From Vanilla planifolia (Eukaryota; Streptophyta; Magnoliopsida; Asparagales; Orchidaceae), in assembly GCA_023846275.1 (NCBI GenBank), contig JAIUJO010000229.1, forward strand, positions 372,030 through 436,029: DNA of 64,000 bases, given 5' to 3'. The position numbers were made by a program, and so were the translations under genes. Every line of letters starts with the position of its first letter. Position 1 is the stretch's first letter. The notes beneath the pieces are model-generated. The model did not search any database. It was not told the origin of the DNA and worked only from the letters and a program-made list of their open reading frames with translations. Shown in pieces: positions 49,430 through 64,000 of the stretch.

Positions 49430-52400
49430 TAATTTAGTTTTTATTTTAGAATAACATTATCACATAAAAGTTTACCAAATCTAAAAATGACTTTCAAAAA
49501 TTTTGTTATAATGTCACTCAAGGCAACAAAAAAAAATCTTTTGCAAAGCACTTGTATTAAATTAAATTGTGTTTGAATAAATGAATTCTATTGTGAAAGC
49601 TAAATAAGTTTTTGGAAAACTAGGTTATATAAAAAGTTATTATGATTAACAAGAGATTATTACAATGATATTAATTGGTTTGGCATAATAAAATCTATGT
49701 TAAAGTATTGAAATTTGATTTTTATTTTACATTAAAAAATTAAATGAATTTCACTTATATTTTTATGATGAGAAAGCAATCCAAAACAAAATTAATTTTT
49801 ATCAAGTTGAAAATTATATAATTCACTCTTTCTTGTGGACATTATCTTCACATATTTCTAAAACAAAAAATTTTATATGTTTTATTTTTTAATATTTTAT
49901 ATATTTCTGTCATTCATATTATTTTTTACATATGTTGACTCATAATTTTAAGTTTATAATATTTTATATATTATTTTTTATTTAAATAAAACTTATTCTT
50001 TAAAATTATTAAGAACTTCCTTATAACAATGTACTATAATTGAAATTTTCATTGAATAATAATTTTCTTGTGCACTATAAACGTTATTTTGAACATTCAA
50101 AATTAATTTGAAATATTATCATCAATATTAATGAGCTTAGTGTTTTTTTATTTTTTTAACACAATGAGCCAACATTTTTACATTAATTTATAACTATCTA
50201 TTTCTTGCATATTTAAATGTTCATTTCTCTAAATAGATACTTCATGTAGTTACACTGTTATAATAATTTTTTTTTTGTCTAAAATCTCATAAGTTTTTTA
50301 TTTTTAATTTCTCAAAGATTAATAACTTTTTTATGGCTTGTTCCTTCTATTCTCAAATTGTGCACACATAATAACCAATGTTATGTCATTTAAATTTTTT
50401 TTGATAAATTATTTGTTTATTAATAAATGACTGAATGGGGTGACATTTGTTAGAATAATTTTTTATATTCTCTTTTATGCCATTTTTTATCTATATATTA
50501 CTTTTGTAATTAGCAAGCTTACACAGATACATTTTCTAAACTACAATGTCATATCATCAAGTTGACCATTTTTTTCTAGCTATTTTTAATTCTTTACAAT
50601 TTTCATATTGGACAAGTTAAAATTTTCACAATACATTCTATTAACTATTGTAAATAATGTTTTAAAAATATAATTTTATTTAACATCTCACAAACTTATT
50701 TTTTTCATTTTTAATAATTTTTATTCTGTTAATTTATTTATCAAGGTTTGATTATTACGAGAAATTTTTTAAAAGATGAAACACAATAAAGCTTCAAAAT
50801 TTTCATTAATACAAAACTAAAAAATTTTAAATTAGATAAAAGTTTCATTTTTTGTAATAACATATTTTCTTTAACATCAAGAAAAAAATTTATTGATGTA
50901 TAGAATTTATTTTTTATTAATGAAAATCTTTATAACTCTAAATTATTTTTTATTTTTTTAAGTTTGTTTGGGTAATGAAATATCCATGATTGATTGATCA
51001 AGATAGTTTCTTTTAATTTATAAAACTTATATATTATATTCTAGTTAAAATTAACTATAAATGATTTTTTTTTCCTTTTTCTTATAATTTTATCAAAAAT
51101 ATTTGCATTGCTTTTAATTATTATTATTATGGTAATATTTTTAAAATCTTCAAACTTTACTTGTATTTAATAATTTTGTTTTTACTTCTACCACTTACTA
51201 TTTACATTTCTTGTTGAGAAATTTTTTGGTGACATAAATTGTGTGAAATTATTGAAATTTCAAATATGTTTCTATTGTTTTTTCACTAATATATTTTACA
51301 ACTTCTAATTTAAGGACAACAATATTTGACAAATGACAAAAATAATGCAAGGATTATGCATACAAGTGTTCCCTTTGACTTATTATAATTAATCTTTATT
51401 TTGTAATGACTTTTGGAAGAAAAACTCTATAATGAATGTATACCACATCTCTAAATACTTAATGCTATATAAGATAAATCTTTATGAACTTTTTTTGGTA
51501 AATAAACAATACTTCTTTGTCCTTTTAAATAATGTGAATATTTGATACCTTAATAATTTTGCTCTATGTTAATATATTTTTTTAATTTCTAACATATTAA
51601 TAAAAATTTGTATTTTTTAAATATTAACATAGTATTTTACTAATGAATCATCTTAATATTTAAAATATTTTTATATTTTTAATGATTTGGGTATCTAAAT
51701 TATTTTAAAATAATAATTTAATATTACATAATGCTTTTTTAATAGTTATTTTTTAAGTTATAATGAAAAATTCATAAAAGAAATTTAAAGTGAAAAAACT
51801 CTTTTGTGATGCATAATTTTGAGTACTCAATATGTTTTTCATTCAAGTTAGTATTCACATATTATTAAGGCAATCTTAAGTTCACACTCAAATAATATAC
51901 TTAATTTTTGTAATTCTAATTTGAAATATTTTCTATCATAAAATGTCATTGAATCACATAGTCACGTGACTATTTTGTAAATATATTATATAATGGAAAG
52001 GTTTTCATAATATAATTTTTTATTAAAATGTTATGCTAATTCTTTTCAGCTAATAAACCTCTTTTTATCAAGATAATTTTAAATTTTTTTGTTTATTTAT
52101 AATTTTATTCTGAGAAAAAAATCTCGTATATTTTTTTTTGAATATGTTTGCCATTAATATGTCACCCAATCATTTTAAATATTCAAATATGTTTATTATC
52201 TAACTATTTTTTATACATATTTTTTTTCTGTTACTATATGTTATATTTTAATGAAAAGTTTTTGTTAAATGCTACACAAAATGTTTTCTTTAATATTTAA
52301 ATTTTTTAAATAACTATAATTTTTATAATTTTACACTTCGTTCTCAATGTTGGATATTTTTCATGTTTTGATGACGAGGTTAATTTTCAAAATAATTATT

Positions 52401-54800
52401 AATCACATTATTTGAAGGTTCAACAGTCTTACTATCTTAAAACTTATATTTAATTACACATTTCCAAACTTGCAAATATCTATATAAACATATTTCTTGT
52501 CATTAATATTTATTAAAAAACATTTAAATAATATATTTTAAATGGTTTTTTAAATATTAAATGTTTCTTCTTTACTAATTTTATTTTATTTAAAAATTTT
52601 TTATAATTAAAAATTTTTTATGACTGAATTATTTAAAAACAACTTTTCTAACAGGTTACACATATGAGCTTTAATAATTATTGTATTTTTTTATATGATT
52701 CTTCATTTTTTTGTCCTTTTTGTAAATTTTATTTTCACGAACACATTAATTTTGCGCTTTTTACTATGAAATTTTACATATGACAACCGTAGCTTTCACT
52801 TCCTTAGTTTTTAAAATTCCTCTTTTTACATAGTATTTCTAATTTAATATTCATTTCTAATATTTTTCATTTATCATTAATAAATTACTATCTTAAAATT
52901 CTATCATTTCTTTTTTTTAATAATTTTTAGTAAATTAGAATACTTAACATATTTGGATAACTCTATGAAATAAATTTTTTTATTTTAAGTAATCTTTAGC
53001 TTAGTTATTCTTACTTTTTTATTTTTGCATAATTTCATATAAACTTCAATATTTTAGGATTTGTTTTTACAACAACGACAACAAACATTAAAAATGCATA
53101 AAAAGCTCTTATGGTTTGCTAACAAATACTTTTCATTCAATTGAAATATAGCAAACATATAATGCATATATGTAAGTCATAAAATTTATTTAAGATAATT
53201 AAAATAAAAAATATTAATGGCAAGCATTTGCTTGAGGAAAATATTTTAAGGTATAATTCAAACTTAATAAGACAATAAATATTAAAAAAAATTTAAAAGT
53301 ATAAAATAAAAATTATATTTCTTTGCTAAATATTTAAAGAAATCAAAATTAATGAAAGATATTAATAAAAAAAAGTTTCAAATAAAAATAACAACTATAT
53401 CAATTTAATCAAAAACTTTCAAAACAATGAAAAGCAAAAAAATTATCTATTATTGTTAGGCAATTAAAAGGTCCAACTTATATGCATAAATTCTTAAATT
53501 AAAACAAATTAATAAATGATAAGACACAAAAAATATGACTAGAAGGTCAACAAAAATACAGCTATAAGTTAGGAAAAAAAGCATGTCCAATTCAACAATG
53601 TGATTAAAAATTTTTAGGAAAAAAAGAAAGTAATAAACTTTACCCAAATGTATGTAAACTTCAAATTATTTTGCATAATTTATCAAACAACATGAAAAAA
53701 TTTTTAAGAAATTATAAAGTAATGAAAATAGAAGGAATGATCAATGAACAAATACTTAATAAATATGCAACTACTAAAAAGAAAACTAGAAATATGTTTA
53801 GTACTGAGCCAAAAAGACAAACAAAACATCATTGCCATATTTCAAGAATTTATTTATTAGTAAAAAATTCTATTTAGTAGAGAATTATAACCAATTCAAA
53901 ATAAAATAAAATTATTATGTTCATGATTATACCAATTAAAAAAGGGTATTATATTCATCTAATTTATAAAAGATTACAATGATTTCCCATTCCAATTCTA
54001 AGTAAAATAACCAAATTGCCTTGCTTTTCCATGTCTTGAAGTAAATGAATATGCAACCACTTACTTTATAATTCTTTTTTACTTTTATGAACCATAACAC
54101 CCTAAAAGAACTTGTTTTTTTTGGATCTATTATAACAAATAGAGACATTATGTTTACCTTATTTTCATATAATATATCCTTATGTAGCTAATTCCCATTT
54201 TTCTTTATGGAACACCTTTCGAAAAACTATTTTTTTGTTACAACATATGCATTCATATATACTTATCTAACTCATTCTTTTTATTTGCAACTACCATTAA
54301 ATCATTGCAGTTATCAAAATTTCTTTGACATTTATACACCTTTTAACATCATTACTTTATTTCATTATTATGACTATATAAAATAAAAATAGTTATACCT
54401 TATGTTATTTAAAAAATAAAGAATGTCAATAATAAATCATTTGATTAAGTCTAGTATATGCACAACCATTGCATATGTAATTGCAATTTATCTAAAATAA
54501 TTTCACAAAGTATATGAAATTACTAAACAAATTAGTAATATACTAGTCATCAATTAATTTTGACATCCATATTATAATAAACAAGAAAATATGTTGTTTT
54601 ATTGTGTTGTTATAACAAAATTAAAATACATAGTTCAACTTTGTAGATTCCTTACATTTTTTGTAGTAAGGGTTTTTTTTATTTTGAACCATCAATATTT
54701 TTTAGAAATCCTTACAATAACGTGCACGTTACTTTTTTCTTCATTGTGCCAACCACATTTGAAGCTCTTAGGGAATGTCTTTCGTTTATTGATATTCTAA
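49430..54800. repeat. Extreme A+T domain, T-rich then A-rich on the plus strand
   Basis: T-rich on the plus strand from about 49,430 to 53,050, then A-rich from about 53,090 to 53,950, the same T-then-A order as at 36.9-46 kb. The phrase cttttgtgatgcataatttt (51,802) resembles the phrases at 40,086 and 44,131. No gene. Several 60-70-codon open frames on both strands between 53,456 and 54,800 have no recognisable domain. Confidence 0.42.
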
Positions 54801-56600
54801 TTTGCTTACCTTGCTGTAGTTAAATTGCTTAGATCATCATTGACCCATCAAATTGTGCAAAAATGTTTTATCAAGCAATCAATTGAGCCATACAACTATT
54901 TTATGCAATATTTTCGACCAATCAATGGGTGAGTAACACAATCATAAGCATGTAACATCAATTCCATCCACAATCTAATTCCAGCCATGATCCTATTTTA
55001 CTATGTCCACTATAAAGCTTAGCCAAATTCATTCAAAGATCAATAGTTCATTTCTTTGCCTTACAACAAAGACATAGAACTAAATTAAAATACTAATATA
55101 ATTTTGTTAGTTCTATGTGCACTCTATGTAGTGTGGTCTAGCAAGATAGATGTGAGTTTCTTGGAATAAAAATTTTGATAACTTATAGAATATTTAAAAT
55201 AAATTTTTTGAACTAATTTTATAAGAAACTTGAGTAAATCTTTAAAATTGATTATTAACAAATGTTAATTTTCTTTTTAAACACAATAATTTATTTTAAA
55301 ATACATTAATTTTTTATTAATGAATTTTTGTGAAAATATTGCTAAATAAATAAAAAAAAATAAAAAAAGATATACAAATGATTTATCAATTGCCTTGAGT
55401 TAAAATTAAACTTACACAGTTCTAAGAAAAATGAAGTAAAACTACACCAATAATATAAGCCTTTTACCAAAAGAAGGTTATGTTAAGCCCTTATAATAAT
55501 AAAATAATAACAATAAGCTCTTATGTCCTATAACATAATTAATGTGATAAAAATAAAATAATTCACTAAAAAAATAGAAAATAATAAAAAAACAAATGAT
55601 TAAAAAATGCTTATTTTAACAAATGTGTTTTAATTGAATAAATTGGAAATAAAGAAAATTGAGAACTTCATTGATTTGAGAAAAAAATAAGACTAGATTT
55701 TTGATGAATGAAGGACACAAAATAAGGAAGTGAGAATGAGTACTCTATGCTAACCACTTCAATATCATGACATGAAAAAGTTTCTTCAGATTTTGTAAAA
55801 ATTTCATTAGTCAATTTTGTCTAAGAATTTACTTATTTATAAAAATTTTTAATGGCTAAAAAAATTTGACAAATTGATTAATTATCAATAATATCAAATT
55901 ATAAGAATCTCAAAAGCTTGAAATAACTATAAAAAGAGTACTTACATAGGAGCTACTCCATCAAAAGCCTCTATAACCCCTTTATACAAAAATGCATGAT
56001 TAGACGACAAAATTGAATAAGCTCTACATAGAAATTAGAATTTGATCTGGATAGTTATATTTTAATTGGGATATGATGTTTGGATTTAGATATGATATTT
56101 AGATTACAAAATTATGCAATTTGATGGTAGAACTAATTAAGTTTCTAATTTGAATATGAATACAATTATTTGATCACTTAATTATGCAATCAGATGTCAA
56201 AATATATCCCACAATTTTCATTGCAACAATATGAAATTGATGTGGGTTTTATTCCCACCATGATTGAATCATTATGGATTTATAAGAGTTTTCATACATT
56301 ATGTAATAAATGTATTATTTGGCATTAGCTACCCTTGGTTCACTCTAAATTTATTTTCTCTATTGCAAGCACATTCATACTCAATTAAATCTGGATTTTT
56401 GAGTTATATGGTGAAATAAAATTTTTTAAAGAGTTTTGGTGTCTTTTTCTTGATCTAATAAGTGCTTCTACACATATTTTGTTTGTTTACCTAGTTAGCT
56501 CTAAAATTTGTTAGGGTGTGTTCATGAATTGTTTTTGAGAAAAGATAGAGGATTTATTTGCACTAAACAAATAGAGATCAAGTCAAAATCAAAACCATGA
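54800..56600. other. Unassigned DNA left of the plus-strand copia fossil
   Basis: Contains tcaattgag/caatcaatggg phrases near 54,880-54,930 and an attatgcaatttgatgg / attatgcaatcagatgtc pair at about 56,112 and 56,184. The base texture resembles 36.1-36.7 kb, so a shared old repeat is possible. No gene seen. Confidence 0.35.
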
Positions 56601-56699
56601 AATTACGTATAAGAATATGAGTGGCCAAGATGATGGAATACCAGGGACACTTGGGTTATGAACCCATGAAAGGTATTGTAAGGAGAAAACTACTTTTCT

Positions 56700-57892
56700 T
56701 TTTGACAATATGCAACTAACATTGGTCTAACTATTCAGCACTAAAAGCATGTGCTATTTCTCACCATCAAATTTTTGTTCATGTTGTAAATGTTTCGTCC
56801 ACTATAAGCACTCAACCTTGGCTCAAAATCGAATCACCAAGATCACGTCTAGGTTCAACTGATTGCCTTGATTGTTTGAACCTTTCAAAATATTCTACCC
56901 AAGAATTAGAACGCCTAGCACTCTCCATGTTTGTATCCTATAGTTGAGATCTTTTTTCCTTTGTAAATGATGAATCCAATGATCCTGATCTCATCTTACT
57001 TAATCAGATGGCTAGATTTAATCCATCTCGATCCAACCATCTAGAACTAGTCTGCTTTAATAACCTTTGATCTAATAGTCCAAAACCTTTCTAATAAGAT
57101 CCAATTATGCTTGTTTATACCACCAAATGTCTAATTCCTTAGTAGTTAGTTGAGCCATTACATTAACCAATTTGAAGAAATATTTTAAATTATTTGGAAA
57201 AACTTTTTAAGCTATTTGGAGCCATCATTTAAGAACACCTTTTCTTAACTTTCTAAGGGCTTTGATCAAAGGTTTTCTATATAACTCTAACCATTATTCA
57301 TGAAATAACTAATAATCACGAACCAATATTTGAGATCTCAACAAATCGTGGCATGATATTTTATTATAGTAAAATCTGTTGATAGCAACTACAACTTAGT
57401 TCTTCACAAAATGTCAAATTCATTCAACTAATCACAGCACTTGTAAACTTTCAATTTCTTACTTGTCTTAGTAATTTTAAGCTCATTATGTCTTCTTCTA
57501 TTAATCAACAAGCAATGAATGTTGTACAAACTTCTTATAATTTTTCCTTCATGTTGTATTTTTCGTTTTTGGATTCGATAGCCTAGCATTTATAAAAGCC
57601 TAAGTTTAGTTTAAAAAACCAAGTTTGTGTTATTCTCACAAAAACCTATGTTATAATTACATCAATAAAAGCTAATAGGTTGAAGGATAGATAGAGGCTT
57701 TAGTTTATACCAAATAATCTAAAGATTTAATTATATTATTTTAATTTTTTAATCATAAAAAAGAAAAACTAACATATATAAATAAAGGTTTTCCACAAAT
57801 ATAAAATTAATTTTATGAATATTTTTTAAAAAATAAATATAATATAAAAACGTTTAAAACTCTTAAGTCAACCCCTCATGTGCCATTCGTAT
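56700..57892 (+). repeat. LTR B of the plus-strand copia fossil
   Basis: Ends with the copia-type pyrimidine stretch gtcaacccctcatgtgccat and is followed at once by caattaatatcaaatggg, which resembles an initiator-methionine tRNA primer site (usual form ttggtatcagag). From about 56,920 it aligns by eye with LTR A. The left boundary is not fixed. Confidence 0.65.
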
Positions 57893-57908
57893 ACTAGTTT
57901 TTAATTTC

Positions 57909-57922
57909 AATTAATATCAAAT
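57909..57922 (+). other. Primer-binding-site-like sequence
   Basis: The word attaatatcaaatg lies just after the LTR end and resembles the start of the initiator-Met tRNA primer site used by most plant copia elements. Decayed; identification rests mainly on position between LTR and gag. Confidence 0.45.
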
Positions 57923-58139
57923 GGGTTCCCTACATAAAAGTGAGTCAAATCACTTAAGTGATAATTCCTGTTTATTTTAAATATTTGTCATGTTTATTTA
58001 ATTACTATTCTCATTGTATAATAAGTTTAATTTCTATCTTACCACTTTTGTGTGCTCTCTAAAGTAAGTGTTTGTTTATTTTCCTCTTACTTTAAGATTT
58101 CAATATGTTATAACTCATGATTAATATTGGTGCAACACT

Positions 58140-59210
58140 AGAGGAATGTCTTCTTCAGTCAATCTACCATTACTTAATGATAAAATTTTTTTAATAATTG
58201 AAAAATAGATTTATAATTTTTCACCAAACAATTGACTTACAACATTGGAAAGTGCTCACAAAACTATAAGATTTAATTAGAGATTAATGCATGAATGAAA
58301 TCAAGTTGTTTAGTGCACTTAATTGTGATCGAAGTATAATGAAAATTGAATACCATAACACTCAACTACCTTTATTGTAGTATATCTGCAAGCGAATTTA
58401 ATCAATTAATGAATTTGTATACTACACATGAATTTTCCAAAAAGTTAGAAGTAACTTATGAAGGGACTTTGTAAGTTCAAGAAATAAAGATAAATTATTT
58501 TGCATGTGAATATGAGCTTTTTAAAATGAATTCAAGAGAAACTATAAAGAATATGTCTATGCTATTTACTAATATTACTAATAGATTAGAAAATCTTGAA
58601 AAAATACTTTCTAATTTAGATCTTATAAGAGAAGTGGTAAAGATTCTACCCAGTATGATCTTCTTGCCATAGTAATAAAGGCATCAAAAGACATAACAAG
58701 CTCACATTAAATGAGCCACTTAGAGAATTATTAACAACAAAGGTGAGATGAATAGATGGGCTAAAAAGAAGGCCTCCATAAGTAAGTAATACATGGAGCA
58801 AGGTACAAGGAACCATTAGCTTTTGAAACTAACAAAGTGAGCATAGATAAGACATCTACATTTTTAATGGATATGGAGGAAGAGGTAAACTTTTATGTTA
58901 AAACTTTAGATAAAAATTTTGTAAAAAAAGATTGTAGAGAGAAATTTTTAAAAAACAGGAAGAGAGAGAATGAGGACACCAAGATACTATGATTATGGTC
59001 GAACCAAACATATTATACAAGCTTATCCACAACTCAAATACATCAAAAATAAGGAAGAGAAGAAGAAAAGAATGAAAAAAAAGTAAGATTTTCAAGCTAC
59101 TTGGAGTGCTTGAGAAGATTTAAACTCCACAACTTCAAGAATGAGGAGGAAGGAATTATGTGCTTCATAACAAATGATGATGAATCAAGTACATCAAGTG
59201 AAGAATAAAA
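58140..59210 (+). pseudogene. Copia gag fossil
   Basis: Shows the SIRE gag signatures in order: the YEGT word at 58,457-58,468 followed by the EYELFKM stretch and the ETI...FTNITNRLENL helix region up to about 58,620, then a lysine-rich tail with ATWSA near 59,097 and an acidic NDDESSTSSEE end near 59,190. These place it in the SIRE/Maximus branch, whose gags are long and carry this tail. Broken, no coding function. Confidence 0.78.
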
Positions 59211-59869
59211 GATTAAGGTAAGCTCTTGGCCTCATGTAGTTTTTGAAAATAATTACATAAAAATTACTAGTGTTTTAACTTCTTTAATATTTGGACATGA
59301 AAAATTAAAAATGTTTTACAAAGAAAAAATTACCATTTTGATTATTAATGAAAAGAGATTGAAAAACATTTATATGATGAAAATGATTCAATGATTAATG
59401 AGAATATTTTTCAAAAAAAGAACACGTTTGGAAACAAAACTTTATTCTATTGAACATATAAAGTTTTCCAATATTTCACATGATCTTCAATTTTCTAAAC
59501 ATAAATATATCTTCTTTTGAATGTGCCTAATATTTCAAAATTACATACTTTTATTTTTGTAAAAAAACATTATACCATTCAAGATTATCAAGTTAAGGAA
59601 AATATTTTTACTTCAAAACCTTGTTTCAAATGACTAAGTCAGTCTTGTTGGGTTCCTATGATTAAAGAATAGAGAATTTAAAATAAGTTGTTTTCATAAT
59701 TGTTTTATTAAGATATGGTGTTTTGGAGACATTCATAGGTTAGAAGCAATACATTTTTGAATTACACTTGAAATAAGGAAAATAAAAATTACATTTTATG
59801 ATCACTAAGTAAAACTTGTATAATTTATGTAAACTTATATAAATAAAAAAATCAAAGTCTAGCTCTTGA

Positions 59870-61240
59870 GAATTGAATAGTGGATGCTGATGACATATGA
59901 CTAAAGATCGATCAACGTTTATCTCAACAAGATGTAGTCCAAAAATATGGGTAACATTTGGAGACAAGTCTAACAAAAAGATAATCAAAATTGGTCACAT
60001 GGGATATGTTACATTAAAGAAAACAAGCAAGCTAGATATAGTTAGAGATCTTCCCAAGCTAAAAAAAACTAGTTGAAAAATGAATGAATCATGCTACAAA
60101 GGATGACAAGTTAAATATTTCATTTAAACCAAAAAATCACTTAAATACTAGGTTACCTTTAGGGATAGTTTATTTAGACCTTTTTAGACTCACATAATCG
60201 TAAACTTTAGGTAGAAAAAAAATAAATTTATGATTATTAATGATTCTTCTAAATATAATTGGGTTGTATTTTTTAAGAATAAAGAGTATAATATTTGAAA
60301 TCTTTTTTAAATTTGATAAAAGAGATAGAAGAGCAAACCTATCTTCAATTAATTTGTATTCAATTTGATAGTAGTAATGATTTTGAAAATGAGGGGCATC
60401 AATTTACATGTTCTTATTCACATCAACAAAATGAGATTATAGCAAGAAAGAAGTGGATCTTTTGGAGATAGGTTGAACAATGTTAATCGAACACAACCTA
60501 TCAAATTCCTTTTTGGCCACGGAAACTAACACAACTTGTTATGTAATAAATAGAATTAATTTAAGGCCAATATTTTAAAAAACTGCTTATGAGTTATTTA
60601 AAAATAAGAAGAAGAATGTTAGTTCATTTCATATTTTAGGGGATAAATAGACCATTCTTAATAATTAAAGGTCCAACTTAAACAAGTTTGATGAAAAAGT
60701 ATGCCTAGAAATTTTCATAGGAGCTCTTCTTTTTGAAGAACTTGTAAAGTTTATAACTTTGATACTTAAACGATATGGAAAATTATGAATGTAGTGGTTG
60801 ATCACTCTACTCATATGATAAATAATAAACTTTAGATTAATAGATAAAGTCATCAAAGAACTTATACTTCAACAAAGATGAAGGTGAAAGATTAAGTAAA
60901 GTAGAAGAAGAAGAAGAGACTATTTGTCATTTACCTAAAGGTTAGCAATACCATGCTTCACATCCAAAAAAAATCAATTGTATGAGAAGTTAATCATGGA
61001 GTTAGGACCATAACTTTTATGATAGAATTAATCATAGTAAATTAGTATCTTTCATAGAATTACTATTTATAGGGGAAGCCCATAAGGCCAAATATTAGGT
61101 TTAAGTAAAAAAGAAGAGTAAGATCTAATTGAGAGAAACCAAGTGTAGGAACTAGTTCTTAAGCCTAGTTATCAACAAGTGATTGGAACTAATGCATGTT
61201 TAAAAATAAATTAGATGAAAATAAAGTGATGGCTAAAAAA
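59870..61240 (+). pseudogene. Copia protease, integrase and RT-start fossil
   Basis: Phrases typical of copia pol appear in order. The protease/GAG-pre-integrase region, with a VTFGDKSNKKIIKIG stretch, lies around 59,940-59,990. The integrase is at about 60,120-60,650, including TTCYVINRINLRPIF and KTAYELFKNKKKNVSSFHIL, the end of the core and start of the C-terminal part. The RT opening, with an ERNQV...ELVLKPSYQQVIGTN stretch, lies near 61,130-61,190. Legible words match the SIRE lineage. Broken throughout. Confidence 0.76.
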
Positions 61241-61249
61241 TTTTATTTT

Positions 61250-63450
<2,201 letters not shown>

Positions 63451-63459
63451 ATAAATTTT

Positions 63460-64000
63460 AAAAAGTTCTTCAGACTTGTCTTAACAAAGGGAACTGGAGA
63501 AGGAGAAAGTGTTGGAGGGAGTAAGATAAAAGAGATAGTAGTAAGGAGAATATTATAAAGAAAAAAAGAGAGACAAAAATGATGGAATGTTGAGATAGAT
63601 AAGAGTGTGATATAAAGAAGATAAAAATTTAAGTAGATAAAGAGAGAAGATAATGTGAGTGATACGAAAGGTAAGAGATATAAAAGAGTTAATAGAAAGA
63701 GTGAAAGAGAAAACCAAGCAACATAGTTAAGAAGAAGAAAGTTTAAAAGAGAATACAATAAAGTGAGAAAGATAGTGGTAATAGATTGGCAAGGATTAGA
63801 GATGCAAGAAAGTAGAATAATGAGAGTGATCATGACACAAGAGAAGTGAAACTAGTAAAATAAAAAAAGAGGGACATAGAGTGGAAGAGAGATTTATGTG
63901 AAATAAAGAAACCAAGAGAGAGTTCAAGTGATAGTGAAACAAAGAGAAAGTTAGGAAGATATTCTTTATGGGATAGAGGGCTTTTAATGTTGGTTACATG
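63460..64000 (+). repeat. Purine-rich tract at right edge
   Basis: Plus strand dominated by A and G (agagagaagataatg, aagagagttaatagaaagag-like). Contains agagggacatagagtggaag near 63,869, close to the word in the tract at 3,760-4,960. A 131-codon minus-strand open frame (63,438-63,833) across it is a leucine/serine/threonine-rich translation of pyrimidine sequence with no domain. Near 63,975 the purine bias ends and the last bases are ordinary sequence. Confidence 0.65.

Noticed and set aside
53671-53877. 68-codon lysine-rich frame
   Set aside because: In the A-rich strand block; lysine and asparagine richness follows from composition, no motif.

Overview
The window is a gene-poor, very A+T-rich stretch of nuclear DNA from a land plant, most likely a flowering plant. 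The evidence is its transposon content: L1-type LINEs whose first ORF carries the plant DUF4283 gag-like domain and whose second carries a zf-RVT zinc-binding domain plus a C-terminal RNase H, and Ty1-copia elements of the SIRE/Maximus type. I found no convincing host protein gene, tRNA or rRNA in 64 kb. Almost every open frame is a chance product of A+T-rich sequence or a scrap of a transposon. Most elements are so eroded that they are legible only as short conserved protein words scattered over several frames.

Layout. 1-3,740 and 10,930-15,060 are two blocks of one decayed tandem repeat, with a unit of about 410 bp and roughly twenty monomers in total. Between them lie a 1.2 kb purine-rich strand (3,760-4,960), unassigned A+T-rich DNA and the 3' half of an L1 LINE (about 8,140-10,060). 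A second, nearly whole but heavily mutated L1 LINE runs from about 16,060 to 21,130 (DUF4283, endonuclease, reverse transcriptase, zf-RVT, RNase H), apparently interrupted by a dispersed repeat at 18,120-18,480. At 21,453-22,780 sits a conspicuous GC- and CpG-rich copia LTR, by far the youngest-looking sequence here. A third LINE (28,820-30,700, ORF1 and endonuclease only) abuts a minus-strand copia fossil (30,720-33,250), which is followed by a plus-strand copia LTR (about 33,600-35,099).

From 36,900 to 54,800 the sequence is extremely A+T-rich and is organised in alternating T-rich and A-rich strand blocks, broken at 46,000-49,400 by more mixed sequence that contains another copy of the dispersed repeat. 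A plus-strand SIRE-type copia fossil occupies about 56,600-61,250 (LTR, gag, protease, integrase, start of reverse transcriptase). The window closes with a T/A strand-switch block, an 80-unit (TA) microsatellite, short repeats and a second purine-rich tract that shares a motif with the first.

The layout reads as old heterochromatin or a pericentromere-like intergenic region: an ancient satellite, three same-strand LINEs, several copia insertions of different ages and long-term loss of CpG. No genes act together as a pathway. The most unusual signals are the ancient 410-bp satellite, the strand-composition switching, a three-copy dispersed repeat of unknown class, and the paired purine tracts.
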